This document shows positions 47,951 through 56,584 of a DNA stretch of 64,000 nt, piece by piece; positions within the stretch are counted from its first letter, which is position 1; the number at the start of each line of letters is the position of its first letter. The notes under the pieces are model-generated. The model was given only the letters and a program-made list of their open reading frames with translations, was not told the DNA's origin and ran no database searches. Position numbers and translations under genes: made by a program. The stretch is from JAWKWH01 sp963669415. Lineage in GTDB: Bacteria > Pseudomonadota > Alphaproteobacteria > Rhizobiales > Rhizobiaceae. The stretch covers positions 186,001-250,000 of the forward strand of contig CAXXPS010000001.1 in assembly GCA_963669415.2 (NCBI GenBank), given 5' to 3'.

Positions 47951-49009
47951 ATGCATATGTCGCAAAGTCAAAACAGTTCGACCTCTGAAAGCGCGATCGA
48001 GTGCCGCAATCTATGGAAGATTTTCGGCAGTCGGGCCGATGAAGCGCTCGAAGCCGCCAAAGCCGGCAAGATCGGCAAGGATGAGGCACTGAAGGATTTC
48101 GGCTGCGTCATTGGCGTTGCTGACGCCAGCTTCTCGGTCAGCAGGGGTGAAATCTTCTGCATCATGGGCCTTTCCGGCTCCGGTAAATCGACCATTCTGC
48201 GCCACGTCAACCGGTTGATCGAACCGACTTCCGGTTCTGTCCACGTCGACGGCCAAGACGTTATGGGCTTGAGTGACAAGGATTTGCGGGCTTTGCGGGC
48301 GCGCAAAATCGGGATGGTCTTTCAACACATGGCTCTTTGGCCGCACAAGACGATTGCCGGCAACGTCTCGTTCGGACTTGAGGTTCAGGGGTCGGAGAAA
48401 AAGGCCTGTCGTGATGCGGCAGAAGAAGCGCTCGCCAAGGTAGGGCTGGCAGGTTGGGGTGATCGCTATCCCGACGAACTCTCGGGTGGTATGCAGCAGC
48501 GTGTCGGCTTGGCGCGCGCGTTGGCGGCAGATCCGGACATTTTGCTGATGGATGAACCGTTCAGCGCGCTCGATCCCTTGATCAGACGTGACCTTCAGGA
48601 CGAATTCCTGAAACTGTCGTCAGAGGCCCACAAGACGACATTGTTTATTACTCACGACCTGGATGAAGCGATGCGCATCGGCCATCGGATTGCTGTCATG
48701 AAGGACGGCAGGATCGATCAGACGGGCACACCGGAGAATATCGTGCTGCATCCTGAAACCAGTTACGTGGCCAGGTTTGTCAGCTCTATTTCGACGCTCA
48801 AATATATTTCGGCTTCAGAGATCGCGGTCGAAGGCTCAGTCGCCAACGATGCGCCTGTTCTTGGACCCGACACACCCTTGCCGGAACTCATCGGACAACT
48901 GGCCAATGGCGCCGATCATGTCGCGATCAGAGATGGTGAGACCCTGATCGGCCGCATCGGCAGGCCGGAAATCCTGTCCGCCGTCGGCCGGGATCTGGAG
49001 CGCCGTTGA
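47951..49009 (+). CDS. ProV/OpuAA-type quaternary-amine ABC transporter ATP-binding protein
   Basis: A 352-residue ATPase. Walker A is MGLSGSGKST, the signature is LSGGMQQRVGLARAL, Walker B is ILLMDEPFSALD, and the switch His is in FITHDLDEAMR. The N-terminal insert (ALEAAKAGKIGKDEALK) and the C-terminal regulatory region are typical of ProV-like ATPases of glycine betaine/proline betaine importers. It heads a four-gene transporter operon. The ATG of the first permease follows its stop by 1 bp. Confidence 0.93.
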   Translation: MHMSQSQNSSTSESAIECRNLWKIFGSRADEALEAAKAGKIGKDEALKDFGCVIGVADASFSVSRGEIFCIMGLSGSGKSTILRHVNRLIEPTSGSVHVDGQDVMGLSDKDLRALRARKIGMVFQHMALWPHKTIAGNVSFGLEVQGSEKKACRDAAEEALAKVGLAGWGDRYPDELSGGMQQRVGLARALAADPDILLMDEPFSALDPLIRRDLQDEFLKLSSEAHKTTLFITHDLDEAMRIGHRIAVMKDGRIDQTGTPENIVLHPETSYVARFVSSISTLKYISASEIAVEGSVANDAPVLGPDTPLPELIGQLANGADHVAIRDGETLIGRIGRPEILSAVGRDLERR

Positions 49010-49010
49010 A

Positions 49011-49880
49011 ATGGATCCTTTGCTCAATCCATTTGACTACTTTTCCGTACCATTTGGCGCATGGGCCGAAGCGGCGCTGGACTATATCGTCGGCCAAAGC
49101 CGTGCGACGCTGCTGGCCGCAAAAGCGCCGGTGCAGGCCTTTCTCGATCTGGTTCAAGCCAGCCTGGAGGCGGTACCGCCAACGCTGGGCATCATTGGCG
49201 CAGCGCTGTTCGGTTGGTGGCTGGGCGGATGGCGGCTTGCCCTGACAGGGGTGGTTTGTCTTTCCCTGATCGGTTTGATCGGCGCCTGGCAAGCTGCAAT
49301 GACCACGCTTTCCATCGTTATCACCGCGGTCGCGATTTGCCTGATTGTCGGACTGCCAACCGGCATACTCGCCGCCCGCAGCGACCGGTTCTTCCGATTT
49401 CTGCGGCCGGTTCTGGATCTGATGCAGACCATTCCGTCCTTCGTCTATCTGGTTCCGGTTGTCATGCTGTTTGGCATTGGCGATGCGCCGGGTGTCATCG
49501 TCACCTGCTTTTTTGCAATCACACCGCTGATCCGATTGACGAATCTTGGCATTCGAGAGGTTCGCGAAGACCTCGTCGAGGCCGCCCGGGCATTTGGCGC
49601 CAGCGAATGGCGGGTATTGCTCGGCACACAGCTTCCGCTCGCCCGACCAACCATTCTCGCCGGGCTCAACCAGACCGTACTGCTGTCGCTGTCGATGGCG
49701 GTTGTGGCTTCCATGATTTCCGTCGACGGATTGGGCCGTATTGTGCTTGAGGGCATTGGCCGGCTTGATTTCGGAAGCGCGACCGTTGGCGGTATCGGCA
49801 TCGTTTTGACCGCAGTCACCGTTGACCGATACGTGCAGGCACTGGGCGCGGCCAAATCCCGAAACAAGGCGGGGGCCTGA
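49011..49880 (+). CDS. ProW-type ABC transporter permease 1
   Basis: A 289-residue inner-membrane protein with about six hydrophobic segments. The region DLMQTIPSFVYLVPVVMLFGIG and the EAA-loop EVREDLVEAARAFGASEWRVLL are characteristic of ProW-type permeases. It is homologous to the next gene, with the same core order. Together they may form a heterodimeric permease, unlike the ProW homodimer of E. coli. Confidence 0.92.
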   Translation: MDPLLNPFDYFSVPFGAWAEAALDYIVGQSRATLLAAKAPVQAFLDLVQASLEAVPPTLGIIGAALFGWWLGGWRLALTGVVCLSLIGLIGAWQAAMTTLSIVITAVAICLIVGLPTGILAARSDRFFRFLRPVLDLMQTIPSFVYLVPVVMLFGIGDAPGVIVTCFFAITPLIRLTNLGIREVREDLVEAARAFGASEWRVLLGTQLPLARPTILAGLNQTVLLSLSMAVVASMISVDGLGRIVLEGIGRLDFGSATVGGIGIVLTAVTVDRYVQALGAAKSRNKAGA

Positions 49881-49883
49881 GCC

Positions 49884-50828
49884 ATGGATTGGGCCCTGCT
49901 TCTCGATCCGTTTGCGGCGATCAATATGCCATTGGTCGAGTGGGCCAACGACGGAATGCGGTGGGTCACGTCCAACTACCGATCCGTTTTTCAGTCGATC
50001 AAGGCGCCGGTCAAATGGGTGCTCGATCTGATTGAAGATGGATTGCGCGACACACCCCAATCAGTTCTGCTTTTTGCTTTCACCGCGTTTGCTTGGCAGA
50101 TCGTCAACCGCGGTACCGCAATCCTGACATTCTGTACGCTCGTATGCATCGGTCTGATTGGGGCCTGGGACCCGGCAATGACCAGTTTCGCGGTGCTTAT
50201 CACCGCCGTCGCCATCGCAACGCTCGTCGGCTTGCCGCTCGGCATTCTGTGTTCGCGGGTCAACTTCGTCTGGATAATCGTGCGGCCGATTTTGGACTTC
50301 ATGCAAACCATTCCGTCCTTCACTTATCTGGTTCCGGTCGTGCTGCTCTTTGGCATCGGCAACGTACCCGGCGTGATCGTGACGGCCTTTTTCGCCACCC
50401 CGCCATTGGTGCGGCTTACCAATCTTGGCCTGCGCGAAGTACGCGGCGATCTCGTAGAAGCAGCTGACGCCTTTGGTGCCTCGCCCTGGAAACGTCTTTG
50501 GTCAATCGAGTTGCCGCTGGCCCGGCCGACGATCATGGCGGGGATCAATCAGACCGTCATGCTGTCTTTGGCCATGAGCGTCATTGCTTCCATGATTTCC
50601 GTTGCCGGACTGGGGCGCCTGGTCTTGGTCGGCATCAGCCAGTTGGATCTCGCCCGGGCTGCCGTCGGCGGCCTTGGCATCGTTTTGCTCGCCATCATGT
50701 TCGACCGGATCACCCAGGGTTTCGGTTTTACCCGTCGCGAACGGGGGAACCGCGGTATCTGGGAGCAAGGTCCGGTAGGCTGGCTGCGTCAGAGGGTGAA
50801 TGGTGGGCGTCAGCAATCAACCACATAG
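49884..50828 (+). CDS. ProW-type ABC transporter permease 2
   Basis: A 314-residue permease paralogous to the gene 3 bp upstream; it has DFMQTIPSFTYLVPVVLLFGIG and EVRGDLVEAADAFGASPWKRL. It has a longer soluble C terminus (RGNRGIWEQGPVGWL). The binding-protein gene follows 19 bp downstream. Confidence 0.92.
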   Translation: MDWALLLDPFAAINMPLVEWANDGMRWVTSNYRSVFQSIKAPVKWVLDLIEDGLRDTPQSVLLFAFTAFAWQIVNRGTAILTFCTLVCIGLIGAWDPAMTSFAVLITAVAIATLVGLPLGILCSRVNFVWIIVRPILDFMQTIPSFTYLVPVVLLFGIGNVPGVIVTAFFATPPLVRLTNLGLREVRGDLVEAADAFGASPWKRLWSIELPLARPTIMAGINQTVMLSLAMSVIASMISVAGLGRLVLVGISQLDLARAAVGGLGIVLLAIMFDRITQGFGFTRRERGNRGIWEQGPVGWLRQRVNGGRQQSTT

Positions 50829-50847
50829 CCATATCAAGGAGGAGAAT

Positions 50848-51825
50848 ATGAAACAAACGTCAAAAAACCTGGTACTCGCCGCACTGGCGAGCGGAATGAT
50901 TGCCGGTTCAGCATATGCTGCTGAGGTAACCGCGATCAGTACCGGCAGAACAGACCATCAATTGATTTATGAAGTCATTGAAGAAGGTCTCGCAGTCCTT
51001 GGTTACGAGAACGGCGAGATGCTGACCGGAAATTATCCGGCAATTCACCTCAGCCTGGGCCAGGGCGATGCAGATTACACAGCTGTGCACTGGAAACCGT
51101 TGCATGACGAATTCTATGCCAATTCCGGTGGAGACGATGCGCTGGTGCGTGCTGGTCCCATGTACGAAAAGGCGATGCAGGCTTACTTCATCGACAAGAA
51201 GACGGCTGACGAACACGGCATTAAAGCTCTGGAACAAATGAAGGATCCGGCAGTAGCCGCGATCTTCGACACCGATGGCGATGGCAAGGCCAACCTGACC
51301 GGTTGCAACCCCGGTTGGGGCTGCGAGAAAGTCATTGAACATCATCTCGATGCTTACGAGTTGCGCGATCATATCAACAACGACAAGGGCGAATATTTTG
51401 CTCTGATGGCCAACACGATCGAGCGCTACAAGGCTGGTCAGCCGATCTTTTACACAACCTGGGCGCCCAATTGGATCAATGCGGTATTGGTGCAGGACAA
51501 GGACGTCGTGTTTTTGAACGCGCCATTTTCTTCGCTTCCAGGCCAGGACAATGCCAACACCGAGTGGGCAGACGGGCGCAATCCCGGATTTGGATCAAAC
51601 GACAATTATGTCCTGATGAGCAAGGCATTTGCCGATGCCAATCCAAAGGCATTGGCGTTCATGAACGGCCTCAAGATATCGGTCGCCGACCTGAGTGTGA
51701 TGATGGACCGGATCAACAATGGCGAGAAGGAGCCTGCGCAGATCGAGCAGATCGCAAAGGACTGGATTTCAGCCAATCAATCCGACTGGGATGCGTTGAT
51801 CGCAAGTGCAAAAGCGGCTGAATAA
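50848..51825 (+). CDS. ProX-type quaternary-amine substrate-binding protein
   Basis: A 325-residue periplasmic protein with a signal peptide cut after SAYA (mature AEVTAIST). It has the ProX-like core, including FYTTWAPNWINAVLVQ with tryptophan residues that could form the aromatic cage for trimethylammonium groups. NPGWGCEKVIEHHLDAY is also conserved. ATG 50848 follows AAGGAGGAG. It is the last gene of the transporter operon; a hairpin follows. Confidence 0.92.
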   Translation: MKQTSKNLVLAALASGMIAGSAYAAEVTAISTGRTDHQLIYEVIEEGLAVLGYENGEMLTGNYPAIHLSLGQGDADYTAVHWKPLHDEFYANSGGDDALVRAGPMYEKAMQAYFIDKKTADEHGIKALEQMKDPAVAAIFDTDGDGKANLTGCNPGWGCEKVIEHHLDAYELRDHINNDKGEYFALMANTIERYKAGQPIFYTTWAPNWINAVLVQDKDVVFLNAPFSSLPGQDNANTEWADGRNPGFGSNDNYVLMSKAFADANPKALAFMNGLKISVADLSVMMDRINNGEKEPAQIEQIAKDWISANQSDWDALIASAKAAE

Positions 51826-51840
51826 CCGGCAATTGTCATA

Positions 51841-51870
51841 GGGCAGGCCCGTTTTTTGCCGGGCCTGTCC
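51841..51870 (+). terminator. Hairpin after the binding-protein gene
   Basis: GGCAGGCCCG pairs with CGGGCCTGTC around a loop containing six T. The stem is 10-11 bp with one G-U pair. The T run is in the loop rather than after the stem, so it may be a partial terminator or mRNA-protecting stem between the transporter genes and the two enzyme genes downstream. Confidence 0.6.
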
Positions 51871-51898
51871 GCAGGAAACAACGCGAACTGATATCAGA

Positions 51899-52828
51899 AT
51901 GGCTATTTTCTTCCACTGGACCGAGGCAAGTCCTGAAATCTGGCGGGACGCCTTTCAGTCGGCTGGCATTGATATGGGTGTTCGTTTTGCCGACGATGTC
52001 GGTGATGCGAAGGACGTTGAGTTTGCTGTCGTCTGGGCGCCGGAACAGGGTTTACTCAGGACCTTTGAAAATCTGCGTTACATTTTCTCAATTGGTGCCG
52101 GGGTAACCCACATCACGCTCGATCCGGACTATCCGAGCCATGTTCCGATTGTTCGGCTTCAGGACCGGCTGCTGGTGCTCGACATGTCCTGTCATATCAT
52201 CCACTGGGTCCTGCATTTCCACCGGTTCTATGCCCGCTACGGGCGCTATCAGTCGGAACGCAAGTGGCTGCGTCACCGTTATCCCGAAAATGTTCAGCGC
52301 CGTGTTTCAATCCTCGGCATGGGGCAAACCGGGCTCGACGTCTGCCGTCGTCTTCGCGACCTGGGATTTGCCGTTACCGGCTGGGCCCGCAGCCCGAAAT
52401 CGATTGAAGGCGTGCGCTGCCTTGCAGGCGAAGACATGTTCGACACGGTCGTGCGCGAAGCCGATGTTATGGTGAACTTGCTGCCGCTGACGCCAGCCAC
52501 GACGAACCTGTTGGACGCCTCGGTCTTCGAACGCATGCCACAGGGTAGTTTTCTGATTAATTGCGGACGTGGCGGCAGTGTTGACGACACAGCTCTGCTG
52601 CAAGCGCTCGACGCTGGACCGTTGGAGGCGGCCGCACTTGACGTGTTTCGTGACGAGCCGCTTCCGGCTGACAGCCGTTTTTGGGATCACCCGGCTGTCT
52701 TCGTAACGCCCCACGCCGCTGCGCCGACCAATGAGCGCTCGGCCGCCGAATTCATTGCGGCCCAAATCCGGATCTGTCTCGATGGCAAACTGCCGTCCCC
52801 GATTGTCGATTTGGACCGCGGGTATTGA
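51899..52828 (+). CDS. GhrA-like glyoxylate/hydroxypyruvate reductase
   Basis: A 309-residue D-2-hydroxyacid dehydrogenase of the GhrA branch. The dinucleotide motif is SILGMGQTGLDVCRRL. Catalytic candidates are Arg in INCGRGGSVDD, Glu in DVFRDEPLP and His in VTPHAAAP. GhrA reduces glyoxylate and hydroxypyruvate. It follows the betaine-type transporter and precedes the DAO-family gene by 3 bp, so it may handle a 2-oxoacid from amine oxidation. Confidence 0.87.
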   Translation: MAIFFHWTEASPEIWRDAFQSAGIDMGVRFADDVGDAKDVEFAVVWAPEQGLLRTFENLRYIFSIGAGVTHITLDPDYPSHVPIVRLQDRLLVLDMSCHIIHWVLHFHRFYARYGRYQSERKWLRHRYPENVQRRVSILGMGQTGLDVCRRLRDLGFAVTGWARSPKSIEGVRCLAGEDMFDTVVREADVMVNLLPLTPATTNLLDASVFERMPQGSFLINCGRGGSVDDTALLQALDAGPLEAAALDVFRDEPLPADSRFWDHPAVFVTPHAAAPTNERSAAEFIAAQIRICLDGKLPSPIVDLDRGY

Positions 52829-52831
52829 GGC

Positions 52832-54142
52832 ATGAAGCGGCCGGCGATCATTCCAAAACATAGCGATAGCAATGGCTGGTGGGAGACGCTGCCCGAAGGA
52901 CAGCCGGTCAAGGTCCTGTCAGGCACTCGCCGCGCCCGGACTGCAATTGTCGGCGCTGGAATTTGCGGCATGGCGGTTGCCCACCAGTTGGGTCTTCACT
53001 GCCCGGACGAGGAAATTGTCCTGATCGACGCCGAGCGGGCCGGTTATGGCGCGTCGGGGCGAAATGCCGGCTTCATGCTTAACATTCACTCCCACGGACC
53101 GCCAAAACGTATCGACGTTCTCCGGCGCAACATGCAGCTGTGGGAAAGTGGCCTTGCTGATCTGCGCCGCATGGTAAGGGAGTTCCAAATTGATTGTGAC
53201 TGGCATGAGTTCGGCCGGTTCTATGGATCGGCGGGCAGCGATGGCGACCGGCATATCGAGGAGATCGCCGAAACACTTGAACAACTGGGTCTTGAAAAGG
53301 CATGGATGACGCAGGACGACGTCAAAGGACGTATCGGCACGGACTTTTACAGACGCGGCCTGTTTACACCCGGAAGCACTCTGGTCAATCCGGCAGCCAT
53401 GATGCGTGGACTGGGACGAAACCTGCCGACAAATGTGGTGCTGTTTGAGGAAAGCCCGGTAACCGGTTTTGAGACCAACAGCGGCGGCTACCTCGTCGAA
53501 ACTGCCGAAGGGTCGGTTCAGGTGGATCGTCTGGTGTTGGCTGCTGGCGTTTTCCTGAACCAGTTTGGTGCCGCCTCAGGCCGATATGTTCCGATGGCCA
53601 CTTACGCAAGCTTGACAGCGCCGCTGAGTGACGATGAGTTGAAACATCTGGGAACCGCTGAACCATTCGGCCTTCTGGCCGGGTCCGAATATGGTGCAAC
53701 CATCCGCTTGACCAATGATCGGCGATTGTTCGTCCGCAACGTCTACAAGCATTCTCCCAGCGATCCTTCCGGTGCCAAGGAGGTCGCAGAAATCTCCAAA
53801 AAACATCGCAAAGCGCTACAGGCGCGATGGCCAGCGCTCGCAACCACGCCGTTTGAGCATTGCTGGGGCGGCACGATGGCCTTTACCTGGAATGATGGAA
53901 CCGTATTTGGCGAGATCGAACCTGGCTTGTTTGCAATTCTGACGAATGACGTCTCACCCATGACTCGTGGAGCGGCAGCCGGTAGGCTGTTAGCCGATTT
54001 TATGGAGGGGCATGACAGCGATCTCCTTGCAACCCAGCTAAGTATTCCGGGAGCCAGCCGCCTGCCGCCGCGGCCATTTCTCGATATCGGTATCGCCTTG
54101 CGGCGGGGATATCTGCACATGGTCGCCCGCAACGAGTTTTGA
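52832..54142 (+). CDS. DAO-family FAD-dependent amine oxidoreductase
   Basis: A 436-residue flavoprotein of the D-amino-acid oxidase superfamily. The FAD-binding GAGICGMAVAHQLG is at about 40, followed by GYGASGRNAGFM, the Gly/Arg-Asn-rich signature of gamma-glutamylputrescine oxidase-like and sarcosine/dimethylglycine oxidase-like enzymes. The C-terminal WGGTMAFTWNDGT fits the same group. It probably oxidises a secondary or tertiary amine. The gene follows the GhrA-like reductase by 3 bp and is the last of the quaternary-amine block. Confidence 0.87.
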   Translation: MKRPAIIPKHSDSNGWWETLPEGQPVKVLSGTRRARTAIVGAGICGMAVAHQLGLHCPDEEIVLIDAERAGYGASGRNAGFMLNIHSHGPPKRIDVLRRNMQLWESGLADLRRMVREFQIDCDWHEFGRFYGSAGSDGDRHIEEIAETLEQLGLEKAWMTQDDVKGRIGTDFYRRGLFTPGSTLVNPAAMMRGLGRNLPTNVVLFEESPVTGFETNSGGYLVETAEGSVQVDRLVLAAGVFLNQFGAASGRYVPMATYASLTAPLSDDELKHLGTAEPFGLLAGSEYGATIRLTNDRRLFVRNVYKHSPSDPSGAKEVAEISKKHRKALQARWPALATTPFEHCWGGTMAFTWNDGTVFGEIEPGLFAILTNDVSPMTRGAAAGRLLADFMEGHDSDLLATQLSIPGASRLPPRPFLDIGIALRRGYLHMVARNEF

Positions 54143-54648
54143 GCAGCCACAAACGACCAAAACACTCAAAATCGAGTCGCATATTGTAAGGGTTCGCCAA
54201 AATCCAACTGCAGCCAAGTCCGCTCTGCAGTCGTTTAATACCCAAAGCTGCAATGTCCGCTTTCAGGACTGACACGAAATCCAGCGAACGACCGAAATGG
54301 GGGCGCAAAGCAGTCGTCCGAGGGCAGCGCGTTGATCTGCAGCTCCGAGCCCTTAGCTGACGCATCTGCGGTGATTGCAAATGCTCCGGAATGAGCGTTC
54401 GGGGAAGCAGTGCACCAATACCGACAAAATTCAGATTTTTTCCGGTCTGTGCTATGCTGCACGGGTTGGAGAGAAGCAAATCGGGTTGGCTGGGACCACG
54501 GGGTCTCTCCGCATAATTGGAACAGCATTGCGTTCAAGGAGGCTTATTCCAGAGCACAGGGAGATTATTCGAGTGTTGGGATTCAGGTATCTGCATTCGA
54601 AATCACAGTCGTCGAAGTTTTGGATAGCTAAAGTGGGTTACAAATAGC
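54143..54648. other. Gap with dispersed repeat copy R2
   Basis: No gene is supported. It contains repeat copy R2. Short open frames near 54375-54647 have no family similarity. The promoter of the SGNH hydrolase gene is probably in the last 100 bp. Confidence 0.6.
54211..54319 (+). repeat. Dispersed island repeat, copy R2
   Basis: This is close to R3: CCCAAAGCTGCAATGTCCGC and TTTCAGGA run through 54268, and GGGGGCGCAAAGC starts at 54299. With R1 it keeps ACGACCGAAA-type sequence before the G run. Confidence 0.75.
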
Positions 54649-55170
54649 ATGCGCAAAATCATGACCCTTTTTGTAGCTGCGGTTCTCACAATTCCGCTTT
54701 TGGCCCACGACGCACTTCCTGACGACACGGTGAGAATTGTGGCCCTTGGTGGAAGCAACACAAGAGGCAAGGGCGTGGGAACTCGTTCAGCGTGGCCGGC
54801 GCAATTGGAGAAGCTGCTGAAGCAGAAAGGCTATGCGGTCAAAATCGTAAATAAGGGCGTAGATGGCCTAACGACTGCTCAAATGCGTGGGGGGGTGAAA
54901 TTGGCAGTTGGTTCCAATGCCCGAATTGCCATCCTAGAAATCCCGCTGACAAATGATCGGATAAATGACAGGAACACCGATGCCAATGTGGCAGCCATGA
55001 AGTCGATTCTGCGTAAGAAAGGGGTCCGGGTAATTATTGTTGATCGTCCTCGTAAATGGGCTGAACGGAAAATGCAGGGCGATGGTTTACACTTTAATGT
55101 GGCCGGGCACGGCGCAATAGCCAACAAACTTGTTCCCATGGTAATTTCTGAGATCAGAAAACTCCAGTAA
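54649..55170 (+). CDS. SGNH/GDSL-type hydrolase, exported
   Basis: A 173-residue protein with a signal peptide (about residues 1-20) and a small SGNH esterase/lipase fold. Block I is ALGGSNTRGKG with Ser36 as likely nucleophile; the usual GDS is GGS here. Block V is DGLHFNVAGH with D145 and H148. Related proteins include TesA/lysophospholipase-like enzymes. The substrate is unknown. It faces the convergent cyclase-like gene across 18 bp. Confidence 0.8.
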   Translation: MRKIMTLFVAAVLTIPLLAHDALPDDTVRIVALGGSNTRGKGVGTRSAWPAQLEKLLKQKGYAVKIVNKGVDGLTTAQMRGGVKLAVGSNARIAILEIPLTNDRINDRNTDANVAAMKSILRKKGVRVIIVDRPRKWAERKMQGDGLHFNVAGHGAIANKLVPMVISEIRKLQ

Positions 55171-55188
55171 TGTCTGGTTTTCTGACAA

Positions 55189-56160
55189 TCAGTTCAACCT
55201 TCGGACAATGACGTCGCCGGTACATCGCGTCGTAATACCGGACATCCGACCGCGACCGAGATCGCCCTTTATGATCGCTTCTACAGTGCTGATCGTTTCA
55301 CCTTGCGATCCAAACAGATTTATTTGAAGATGCCCTCCACTGGTGATCGTGCCTTTTTTGGGGACCCTGTGTGTAGGCTCATTTATCTGGCCCAATTGCA
55401 CAAGAACGGGATACGCCTTTGCCTCGTTATCGCGACATCCCTCTCTTGAATTGACGACTATTTCCCAGCGGCCGTCAAACTCGTGAATTGGTGGGCTGTT
55501 ACGGGAGCCAGTTGCGGTCTCCAATCGGGGTTCAGATTCAGCGCTGTCAACGCTTTGGCCGCCGGAATTGGACGGTTCAGGGAAATCTAATACATATCCA
55601 AACGGACCCTGCCATGTGGTCATGGCAACAATAATCAGAGAGACGGCCAAACCTGTGGCGAAGACGGCGGAGCGCCACGGCACAGACCGGTGCTTGTGCG
55701 GGGGTGCATGCGGCGTTGTCTCGACCCGGTAGGCGGTGCTGTCTGGCTCTTCGCTTGCTTCAAGTAGCGTGACAGTAAAATGTTCTTGGTCGCTGACAAG
55801 TGCCTGTACATTTGCCGAGATGCACGTTCCGCTGTCCGTCAGGCGATTGACAAGCGAAATGGCCCTTTTGGCGGCTTCACCATCAATAGCCACTTCTATT
55901 CCGATCCGGATGGTTTCTCCGTCTCCGTCCACGCCAAACTGCCGACTGATGTCGAGTGCGCAATGGACGGCATCGTTCGCGTCGGAAAATTCGGCGATCA
56001 CGCCATCGTCTACACCACCAACCAACTTTCCATGATGGGCAGTGATGATCTCGTCGATCTTCTTGATGCGATCACTGAACACGGAGTGAGACAGAGCGTC
56101 ATCAGAGCCGTCCGGACCGACAACTTTGGCAACAAGAATGGTCTTCGTCTCAGGGGTCAT
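55189..56160 (-). CDS. Degenerate adenylate/guanylate cyclase-like membrane protein
   Basis: A 323-residue protein in three parts. Residues 1-150 resemble a class III nucleotide-cyclase domain (TKTILVAKVVGPDG and HHGKLVGGVDDGVIAEFSDANDAVHCAL). In active cyclases the first metal-binding residue is Asp in the ADVVG motif; here it is Lys12, so activity is unlikely. A transmembrane segment follows (about 166-186), then a C-terminal domain with WEIVVNSREGC, probably outside the cytoplasm. It may be a sensor or regulatory scaffold. Confidence 0.75.
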   Translation of the reverse strand: MTPETKTILVAKVVGPDGSDDALSHSVFSDRIKKIDEIITAHHGKLVGGVDDGVIAEFSDANDAVHCALDISRQFGVDGDGETIRIGIEVAIDGEAAKRAISLVNRLTDSGTCISANVQALVSDQEHFTVTLLEASEEPDSTAYRVETTPHAPPHKHRSVPWRSAVFATGLAVSLIIVAMTTWQGPFGYVLDFPEPSNSGGQSVDSAESEPRLETATGSRNSPPIHEFDGRWEIVVNSREGCRDNEAKAYPVLVQLGQINEPTHRVPKKGTITSGGHLQINLFGSQGETISTVEAIIKGDLGRGRMSGITTRCTGDVIVRRLN

Positions 56161-56311
56161 ACAATCGCCATTGATTCAATTACTCGTCTTTGGAACACTG
56201 GCTGCGCGGAGGAGTTGTCTCAAAGTCGGCAAGAAATGTGGCCAATTGAGAGGACGTATTTCACAGGCGAGAGTGTCACTCTTCCTTTCGTTAACCGTAC
56301 TGATGACCGAC

Positions 56312-56584
56312 CTAGTCATCTTCCGGACCCTGTAGGTTTTCAGGAAGTCCTGCGCGTCGGAGGGCGTCCAAAAATCGGTCTGCAAATTCTCTAATGATGT
56401 CATTGCGGAGCATTAGAAAAACGGCTCTAAGGTTTTCCTTCGGATTGAAGCTCAAGATGTCTTTCACGTATTGGCGAGCCGCAATTGGATCATTTTCGAA
56501 CATGGCGACGACCGCCGGCCTTCGATTGGCGACGTTCCCGAACAGCATTCCGGTATCGGAAGCTACGTCCATCCGTCCTCTCAA
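56312..56584 (-). CDS. Small hypothetical protein upstream of the cyclase-like gene
   Basis: A 90-residue frame upstream of, and on the same strand as, the cyclase-like gene. Composition is protein-like, with an amphipathic helical stretch DPIAARQYVKDILSF and IIREFADRFLDALRRAG. No family is recognised. No strong ribosome-binding site is visible before the first ATG; the in-frame ATG four codons later is an alternative. Confidence 0.5.
   Translation of the reverse strand: MRGRMDVASDTGMLFGNVANRRPAVVAMFENDPIAARQYVKDILSFNPKENLRAVFLMLRNDIIREFADRFLDALRRAGLPENLQGPEDD

Noticed and set aside
54375..54647. Plus-strand small frame before the SGNH hydrolase gene
   Set aside because: No ribosome-binding site, no homology, and another overlapping frame covers the same stretch equally well.
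55780..56394. Plus-strand frame opposite the cyclase-like gene
   Set aside because: It lies across a better-supported gene on the other strand and lacks family features.
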